From Plumapathes pennacea (lineage: Eukaryota; Cnidaria; Anthozoa; Antipatharia; Myriopathidae), in contig OZ038472.1 of assembly GCA_964036295.1 (NCBI GenBank), forward strand, positions 11,714,068 to 11,778,067: a DNA stretch of 64,000 nt, given 5' to 3'. Positions 56,175 through 64,000 of this stretch are shown here, piece by piece; the stretch's first letter is position 1; each line of letters starts with the position of its first letter. Below the pieces are notes generated by a model that worked only from the letters and a program-made list of their open reading frames with translations, did not search any database and had not been told where the DNA came from. Made by a program: the position numbers and the translations under genes.

Positions 56175-58528
56175 TTTTCCGCATTATGAAGTCACTAGTT
56201 ATAATGTTGACTAGAACGCGCTAATCAAAACTTGTGCGCATTTTGAAGTCACTGGTTTTAATGTTGACAAGAACGCGCTAATCAAAAACACTTGTGCGCA
56301 TTATGAAGTCACTAGTTATAATGTTGACTAGAACGCGCTAATCAAAACTTGTGCGCATTTTGAAGTCACTGGTTTTAATGTTGACAAGAACGCGCTAATC
56401 AAAAACACTTGCGCATTATGAAGTCACTAGTTATAATGTTGACAAGAACGCGCTAATCAAAAACACTTGTGCGCATTATGAAGTCACTAGTTATAATGTT
56501 GACTAGAACGCGCTAATCAAAACTTGTGCGCATTATGAAGTCACTAGTTTTAATGTTGACAAGAACGCGCTAATCAAAAACACTTTTCCGCATTATGAAG
56601 TCACTAGTTATAATGTTGACTAGAACGCGCTAATCAAAACTTGTGCGCATTTTGAAGTCACTGTTTTTAATGTTGACAAGAACGCGCTAATCAAAAACAC
56701 TTTTGCGCATTATGAAGTCAATAGTTATAATGTTGACTAGAACGCGCTAATCAAAACTTGTGCGCATTTTGAAGTCACTGGTTTTAATGTTGACAAGAAC
56801 GCGCTAATCAAAAACACTTGTGCGCATTAAGAAGTCACTAGTTATAATGTTGACTAGAACGCGCTAATCAAAACTTGTGCGCATTTTGAAGTCACTGGTT
56901 TTAATGTTGACAAGAACGCGCTAATCAAAAACACTTGTGCGCATTATGAAGTCACTAGTTATAATGTTGACTAGAACGCGCTAATCAAAACTTGTGCGCA
57001 TTTTGAAGTCACTGGTTTTAATGTTGACAAGAACGCGCTAATCAAAAACACTTGTACGCATTATGAAGTCACTAGTTATAATGTTGACTAGAACGCGCTA
57101 ATCAAAAACACTTATGCACATTATGAAGTCACTAGTTATAACGTTGACTAGAACGAGCTAATCAAAAACACTTGTGCACATTATGAAGTCACTAGTTATA
57201 ATGTTGACTTGAACGAGCTAATCAAGAACACTTGTGCGCATTATAAAGTCACTGGTTATAACGTTGACTAGAATGAGCTAATCAAAAACACTTGTGCGCA
57301 TTATGAAGTCACTAGTTATAATGTTGACTAGAACGCGCTAATCAAAAACACTTTTCCGCATTATGAAGTCACTAGTTATAATGTTGACTAGAACGCGCTA
57401 ATCAAAACTTGTGCGCATTTTGAAGTCACTGGTTTTAATGTTGACAAGAACGCGCTAATCAAAAACACTTGTGCGCATTATGAAGTCACTAGTTATAATG
57501 TTGACTAGAACGCGCTAATCAAAACTTGTGCGCATTTTGAAGTCACTGGTTTTAATGTTGACAAGAACGCGCTAATCAAAAACACTTGCGCATTATGAAG
57601 TCACTAGTTTTAATGTTGACAAGAACGCGCTAATCAAAAACACTTGTGCGCATTATGAAGTCACTAGTTATAATGTTGACTAGAACGCGCTAATCAAAAC
57701 TTGTGCGCATTATGAAGTCACTAGTTTTAATGTTGACAAGAACGCGCTAATCAAAAACACTTTTCCGCATTATGAAGTCACTAGTTATAATGTTGACTAG
57801 AACGCGCTAATCAAAACTTGTGCGCATTTTGAAGTCACTGTTTTTAATGTTGACAAGAACGCGCTAATCAAAAACACTTTTGCGCATTATGAAGTCAATA
57901 GTTATAATGTTGACTAGAACGCGCTAATCAAAACTTGTGCGCATTTTGAAGTCACTGGTTTTAATGTTGACAAGAACGCGCTAATCAAAAACACTTGTGC
58001 GCATTAAGAAGTCACTAGTTATAATGTTGACTAGAACGCGCTAATCAAAACTTGTGCGCATTTTGAAGTCACTGGTTTTAATGTTGACAAGAACGCGCTA
58101 ATCAAAAACACTTGTGCGCATTATGAAGTCACTAGTTATAATGTTGACTAGAACGCGCTAATCAAAACTTGTGCGCATTTTGAAGTCACTGGTTTTAATG
58201 TTGACAAGAACGCGCTAATCAAAAACACTTGTACGCATTATGAAGTCACTAGTTATAATGTTGACTAGAACGCGCTAATCAAAAACACTTATGCACATTA
58301 TGAAGTCACTAGTTATAACGTTGACTAGAACGAGCTAATCAAAAACACTTGTGCACATTATGAAGTCACTAGTTATAATGTTGACTTGAACGAGCTAATC
58401 AAGAACACTTGTGCGCATTATAAAGTCACTGGTTATAACGTTGACTAGAATGAGCTAATCAAAAACACTTGTGCGCATTATGAAGTCACTAGTTATAATG
58501 TTGACTAGAACGCGCTAATCAAAAACAC
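56175..58528 (+). repeat. 1177-bp higher-order repeat, two tandem copies
   Basis: Rare unit variants recur with the same offset: TTTTCCGCATT at 56175 and 57352, and at 56584 and 57761; GCATTAAGAAG at 56824 and 58001; CTTATGCACATT at 57111 and 58288. Each pair is 1177 bp apart, so copy 1 is about 56175-57351 and copy 2 about 57352-58528. 1177 is not a multiple of three, so reading frames are not kept. Confidence 0.92.
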
Positions 58529-59120
58529 TTTTGCTCATTCTGAAGTCACTGGTTATAATGTTGACTTGAACGAGCTAAACAAGAACACTTTTGCGCATTA
58601 TGAAGTCACTGGTTATAATGTTGACTTGAACGAGCTAATCAAAAACACTTGTGCGCATTATGAAGTGACTAGTTATAATGTGAACAAGAACGCGCTAATC
58701 AAGAACACTTTTGCGCATTATGAAGTCACTAGTTATAATGTGAACAAGAACGCGCTAATCAAGAACACTTGTGTGCATTATGAAGTCACTGGTTATAATG
58801 TTGACTTTACCGGGCTGATCAAAAACACTTTTGCGCATTATGAAGTGACTGGTTATAATGTTGACTGGAACGCGCTAATCAAAAACACTTGTGCGCATTA
58901 TGAAGTCACTAGTTATAATGTTGACTAGAACGCGGTAATCAAAACTTGTGCGCATTTTGAAGTCACTGGCTTTAATATTGACAAGAACGCGCTAATCAAA
59001 AACACTTGTGCGCATTATGAAGTCACTAGTTATAATGTTGACTTGAACGCGCTAATCAAAAATACTTGTACGCATTATGAAGTCACTAGTTATAATGTTG
59101 ACTTTACCGGGCTGATCAAA

Positions 59121-59460
59121 TTAATAAATTTCCACTGGTTTGCCGTGGTGTGGACTCTTATTTACCACGATTTACGTCATCACATGGTCAAAATGTTGTG
59201 GACTCACGAGGCGCTTCGCCGAGTGAGTCCACAACAAATTTTGACCTTGTGATGGCGTAAATCGTGGTAAATAAGAGTCCACACCACGGCAAACCAGTGG
59301 AAATTTGTTTTTTACCACACTATTTAGAAATATACAAGAAAATTTTGCTGTATTTCGTTGCAAAACGTGACACGCTGGCGTCACATCTTTGTCTGGACTC
59401 TTATTTACCACGGTTAATCGACCAATCAGAGAGCGAGAAGCTAGTGTGTTGTGGTAAAAA
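59121..59460. mobile_element. Foldback element inserted in the satellite array
   Basis: Interrupts the array between GGGCTGATCAAA and ACACTTTTGCGC. Arms 59126-59207 and 59222-59306 are nearly perfect inverted repeats of about 82 bp (CCACTGGTTTGCCGTGGTG and complement) around a loop with GAGGCGCTTCGCC. The remaining part (59307-59460) carries mirrored TTTTTACCACAC / GTGTTGTGGTAAAAA ends and a third TGGACTCTTATTTACCACG. A half copy lies in FBXW5 intron 1. Confidence 0.9.
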
Positions 59461-62400
59461 ACACTTTTGCGCATTATGAAGTCATTGGTTATAATATTGA
59501 CTAGAACGCGCTAATCAAAAACACTTGTGCGCATTATGAAGTCACTAGTTATAATGTTGACTAGAACACGCTAATCAAGAACACTTTTGCGGAATTTGAA
59601 GTCACTGGTTATAATGTTGACTTTACCGGGCTGATCAAAAACACTTTTGCGCATTATGAAGTGACTGGTTATAATGTTGACTAGAACGCGCTAATCAAAA
59701 ACACTTTTGCGCATTATGAAGTCACTGGTTATAATGTTGACTTTACCGGGCTGATCGAAAACACTTGTGCGCATTATGAAGTGACTGGTTATAATGTTGA
59801 CTAGAACGCGCTAATCAAAAACACTTGCGCATTATGAAGTCACTAGTTATAATGTTGACTAGAACACGCTAATCAAGAACACTTTTGCGCATTATGGAGT
59901 CACTAGTTATAATGTTGACTAGAACGCGCTAATCAAAAACACTTGTACGCATTATGAAATCACTGGTTATAATTTTGACTTTACCGGGCTGATCAAAAAC
60001 ACTTTTGCGCATTATGAAGTGACTGGTTATAATGTTGACTAGAACACGCTAATCAAAAACACTTGTGCGCATTATGAAGTGACTGGTTATAATGTTGACA
60101 AGAACGCGCTAATCAAAAACACTTGTGCACATTATGAAGTCACTAGTTATAATGTTGACTAGAACGCGCTAATCAAAAACACTTGTGCACATTATGAAGT
60201 CACTAGTTATAATGTTGACTTGAACGAGCTAATCAAAAACACTTGTGCGCATTATGAAGTCACTAGTTATAATGTTGACAAGAACGCGCTAATCAAAAAC
60301 ACTTTTGCGCATTATGAAGTCACTAGTTATAATGTTGACTTGAACGAGCTAATCAAAAACACTTGTGCGCATTATGAAGTCACTGGTTATAATGTTGACA
60401 AGAACGCGCTAATCAAAAACACTTGTGCGCATTATGAAGTCACTAGTTATAATGTTGACAAGAACGCGCTAATCAAAAACACTTGTGCACATTATGAAGT
60501 CACTGGTTATAATGTTGACTTGAACGCGCTAATCAAAAACACTTGTGCACATTATGAAGTCACTAGTTATAATGTTGACTTGAACGAGCTAATCAAAAAC
60601 ACTTGTGCGCATTATGAAGTCACTAGTTATAATGTTGACAAGAACGCGCTAATCAAAAACACTTTTGCGCATTATGAAGTCACTAGTTATAATGTTGACT
60701 TGAACGAGCTAATCAAAAACACTTGTGCGCATTATGAAGTCACTGGTTATAATGTTGACAAGAACGCGCTAATCAAAAACACTTGTGCGCATTATGAAGT
60801 CACTAGTTATAATGTTGACAAGAACGCGCTAATCAAAAACACTTGTGCACATTATGAAGTCACTAGTTATAATGTTGACTTGAACGAGCTAATCAAAAAC
60901 ACTTGTGCACATTATGAAGTCACTAGTTATAATGTTGACAAGAACGCGCTAATCAAAAACACTTTTGCGCATTATGAAGTCACTAGTTATAATGTTGACT
61001 TGAACGAGCTAATCAAAAACACTTGTGCACATTATGAAGTCACTAGTTATAATGTTGACAAGAACGCGCTAATCAAAAGCACTTGTGCGCATTATGAAGT
61101 CACTGGTTATAATGTTGACTTGAACGAGCTAATCAAAAACACTTGTGCGCATTATGAAGTCACTGGTTATAATGTTGACTAGAACGCGCTAATCAAAAAT
61201 ACTTGTGCACATTATGAAGTCACTAGTTATAATGTTGACAAGAACGCGCTAATCAAAAGCACTTGTGCGCATTATGAAGTCACTGGTTATAATGTTGACT
61301 TGAACGAGCTAATCAAAAACACTTGTGCGCATTATGAAGTCACTAGTTAGAATGTTGACAAGAACGCGCTAATCAAAAGCATTTGTGCGCATTATGAAGT
61401 CACTGGTTATAATGTTGACAAGAACGGGCTAATCAAAAACACTTGTGCGCATTATGAAGTCACTAGTTATAACGTTGACTAGAACGAGCTAATCAAAAAC
61501 ACTTGTGCGCATTATGAAGTCACTAGTTATAATGTTGACAAGAACGCGCTAATCAAAAGCACTTGTGCGCATTATGAAGTCACTGGTTATAATGTTGACT
61601 TGAACGAGCTAATCAAAAACACTTGTGCGCATTATGAAGTCACTAGTTATAATGTTGACAAGAACGCGCTAATCAAAAGCATTTGTGCGCATTATGAAGT
61701 CACTGGTTATAATGTTGACAAGAACGGGCTAATCAAAAACACTTGTGCGCATTATGAAGTCACTAGTTATAACGTTGACTAGAACGAGCTAATCAAAAAC
61801 ACTTGTGCGCATTATGAAGTCACTAGTTATAATGTTGACAAGAACGCGCTAATCAAAAGCACTTGTGCGCATTATGAAGTCACTGGTTATAATGTTGACA
61901 AGAACGCGCTAATCAAAAGCACTTGTGCGCATTATGAAGTCACTGGTTATAATGTTGACTAGAACGCGCTAATCAAAAACACTTGTGCGCATTATGAAGT
62001 CACTAGTTATAATGTTGACAAGAACGCGCTAATCAAAAACACTTGTGCGCATTATGAAGTCACTGGTTATAATGTTGACTAGAACGCGCTAATCAAAAAC
62101 ACTTGTGCACATTATGAAGTCACTAGTTATAATGTTGACAAGAACGCGCTAATCAAAAGCACTTGTGCGCATTATGAAGTCACTGGTTATAATGTTGACT
62201 AGAACGCGCTAATCAAAAACACTTGTGCGCATTATAAAGTCACTGGTTATAACGTTGACTTGAACGAGCTAATCAAAAACACTTGTGCGCATTATGAAGT
62301 CACTAGTTATAATGTTGACAAGAACGCGCTAATCAAAAGCACTTGTGCGCATTATAAAGTCACTGGTTATAACGTTGACTAGAATGAACTAATCAAAAAC

Positions 62401-64000
62401 ACTTTTGCGCATTATGAAGTCACTAGTTATAATGTTGACAAGAACGCGCTAATCAAAAACACTTTTGCGCATTATGAAGTCACTAGTTATAATGTTGACA
62501 AGAACGCGCTAATCAAAAACACTTTTGCGCATTATGAAGTCACTAGTTATGTTGACTAGAACGCGCTAATCAAAAACACTTGTGCGCATTATGAAGTCAC
62601 TGGTTATAACGTTGACTTGAACACGCTGATCAAAAACACTTGTGCGCATTATGAAGTCACTAGTTATAATGTTGACAAGAACGCGCTAATCAAAAACACT
62701 TTTGCGCATTATGAAGTCACTAGTTATGTTGACTAGAACGCGCTAATCAAAAACACTTGCGCATTATGAAGTCACTAGTTATAATGTTGACAAGAACGCG
62801 CTAATCAAAAACACTTGTGCGCATTATGAAGTCACTAGTTATAATGTTGACAAGAACGCGCTAATCAAAAACACTTGTGCGCATTATGAAGTCACTAGTT
62901 ATGTTGACTAGAACGCGCTAATCAAAAACACTTGTGCGCATTATGAAGTCACTAGTTATAATGTTGACAAGAACGCGCTAATCAAAAACACTTGTGCGCA
63001 TTATGAAGTCACTAGTTATAATGTTGACAATAACGCGCTAATCAAAAACACTTTTGCGCATTATGAAGTCACTAGTTATGTTGACTAGAACGCGCTAATC
63101 AAAAACACTTGTGCGCATTATGAAGTCACTGGTTATAACGTTGACTTGAACACGCTGATCAAAAACACTTGTGCGCATTATGAAGTCACTAGTTATAATG
63201 TTGACAAGAACGCGCTAATCAAAAACACTTTTGCGCATTATGAAGTCACTAGTTATGTTGACTAGAACGCGCTAATCAAAAACACTTGCGCATTATGAAG
63301 TCACTAGTTATAATGTTAACAAGAACGCGCTAATCAAAAACACTTGTGCGCATTATGAAGTCACTAGTTATAATGTTGACAAGAACGCGCTAATCAAAAA
63401 CACTTGCGCATTATGAAGTCACTAGTTATGTTGACTAGAACGCGCTAATCAAAAACACTTGTGCGCATTATGAAGTCACTGGTTATAACGTTGACTTGAA
63501 CACGCTGATCAAAAACACTTGTGCGCATTATGAAGTCACTAGTTATAATGTTGACAAGAACGCGCTAATCAAAAACACTTTTGCGCATTATGAAGTCACT
63601 AGTTATGTTGACTAGAACGCGCTAATCAAAAACACTTGTGCACATTATGAAGTCACTGGTTATAATGTGAACAAGAACGTGCTAATCAAGAACACTTTTG
63701 CGCATTATGAAGTCACTAGTTATAACGTTGACTTGAACACGCTGATCAAAAACACTTGTGCGCATTATGAAGTCACTAGTTATAATGTTGACAAGAACGC
63801 GCTAATCAAAAACACTTGTGCGCATTATGAAGTCAGTAGTTATGTTGACTAGAACGCGCTAATCAAAAACACTTGTGCACATTATGAAGTCACTGGTTAT
63901 AATGTGAACAAGAACGTGCTAATCAAGAACACTTTTGCGCATTATGAAGTCACTAGTTATAACGTTGACTTGAACACGCTGATCAAAAACACTTGTGCGC

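Larger units (their letters stand above)
55345..64000 (+). repeat. 60-bp satellite array, at least 8.6 kb, runs off the window
   Basis: Unit of 60 bp containing GCGCATTATGAAGTCACTAG, TTATAATGTTGAC and AACGCGCTAATCAAAAACAC. 57-bp variants lack one AAC or one AAT triplet; 58-bp variants read ACTTGCGC. 55.35-58.5 kb is dominated by 60+57 dimers (117 bp) and contains a 1177-bp higher-order repeat twice. 59.5-62.5 kb is almost pure 60-mers with 300- and 360-bp higher-order blocks; after 62.5 kb 57-mers reappear. The first units (55345-55440) are degenerate. It starts about 115 bp after BAG6 exon 20. Confidence 0.97.

Noticed and set aside
58566..63852. Long open frames in the satellite (up to 320 codons of a 20-residue repeat, KNTCAHYEVTSYNVD type)
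   Set aside because: A 60-bp unit is a multiple of three, so stop-free stretches arise by chance wherever GACTAG is replaced by GACAAG or GACTTG. Many units have the in-frame TAG, 58-bp variants and the 1177-bp period shift the frame, and there is no start context, signal or splice partner. Treated as non-coding.
55345..64000. CRISPR-like array of regular repeats
   Set aside because: Units are contiguous with no unique spacers, and the host is an animal genome. It is a satellite.
1..64000. tRNA, snRNA or rRNA genes
   Set aside because: Looked for T-loop GTTCGA-type boxes with paired stems and for rRNA cores; none found with convincing structure by eye. A tRNAscan-SE or Infernal run would settle it.

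Overview
The window looks like nuclear DNA from an anthozoan cnidarian, most likely a stony coral. The evidence is intron-rich genes with GT-AG splice sites, a Death-NACHT-LRR immune receptor of the type expanded in corals, animal FBXW5 and BAG6 orthologues, and many small foldback and MITE-type repeats, several next to long G or C runs. No rRNA, tRNA, CRISPR array or bacterial operon is visible. The species call is inference; the gene families are read from the sequence.

Layout. 1-800 is a decayed BEL/Pao retrotransposon end. 800-6184 is repeat-rich flank with a possible promoter or noncoding first exon near 2.28-2.41 kb. 6185-15294 (+) is a seven-exon NLR gene whose splice phases close exactly into 1015 codons: a degenerate protease-like N-terminus, a Death domain, a Ser/Pro linker, NACHT, and a short LRR block built from near-identical 78-bp units. 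15.3-28.5 kb is gene-poor. It holds a 1.4-1.8 kb element present twice, encoding 23-residue STPR-type repeats with Helitron-like ends, a Harbinger-type MITE with TAA duplications, and several dispersed repeats. 28540-29592 (+) is an intronless class A GPCR. 31813-35587 (+) is a three-exon membrane-anchored, Ser/Thr-rich protein ending in a chitin-binding (CBM14) domain. 36338-38897 (-) is FBXW5 (three exons). It lies head-to-head, 289 bp apart, with BAG6 (+), of which twenty exons (876 codons) run from 39187 to 55228. The C-terminal part of BAG6, including the BAG domain, is not in the window.

From about 55.35 kb to the end of the window there is a tandem array of a 60-bp unit (with 57- and 58-bp variants), interrupted once by a foldback element. 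If BAG6 is intact, this array of at least 8.6 kb lies inside a BAG6 intron. It has higher-order structure, including an exact 1177-bp period, and many variants at CpG sites.

Functionally, FBXW5 (SCF/CRL substrate receptor) and BAG6 (ubiquitin-like chaperone scaffold) both belong to ubiquitin-linked protein quality control and may share a bidirectional promoter. The NLR is an innate-immune receptor. Four BAG6 introns each carry a Harbinger-type MITE with clear 3-bp CWG target duplications. The observations most worth a second look are the NLR architecture, the satellite inside BAG6, the paired STPR element, and the duplication of the FBXW5 3' end.
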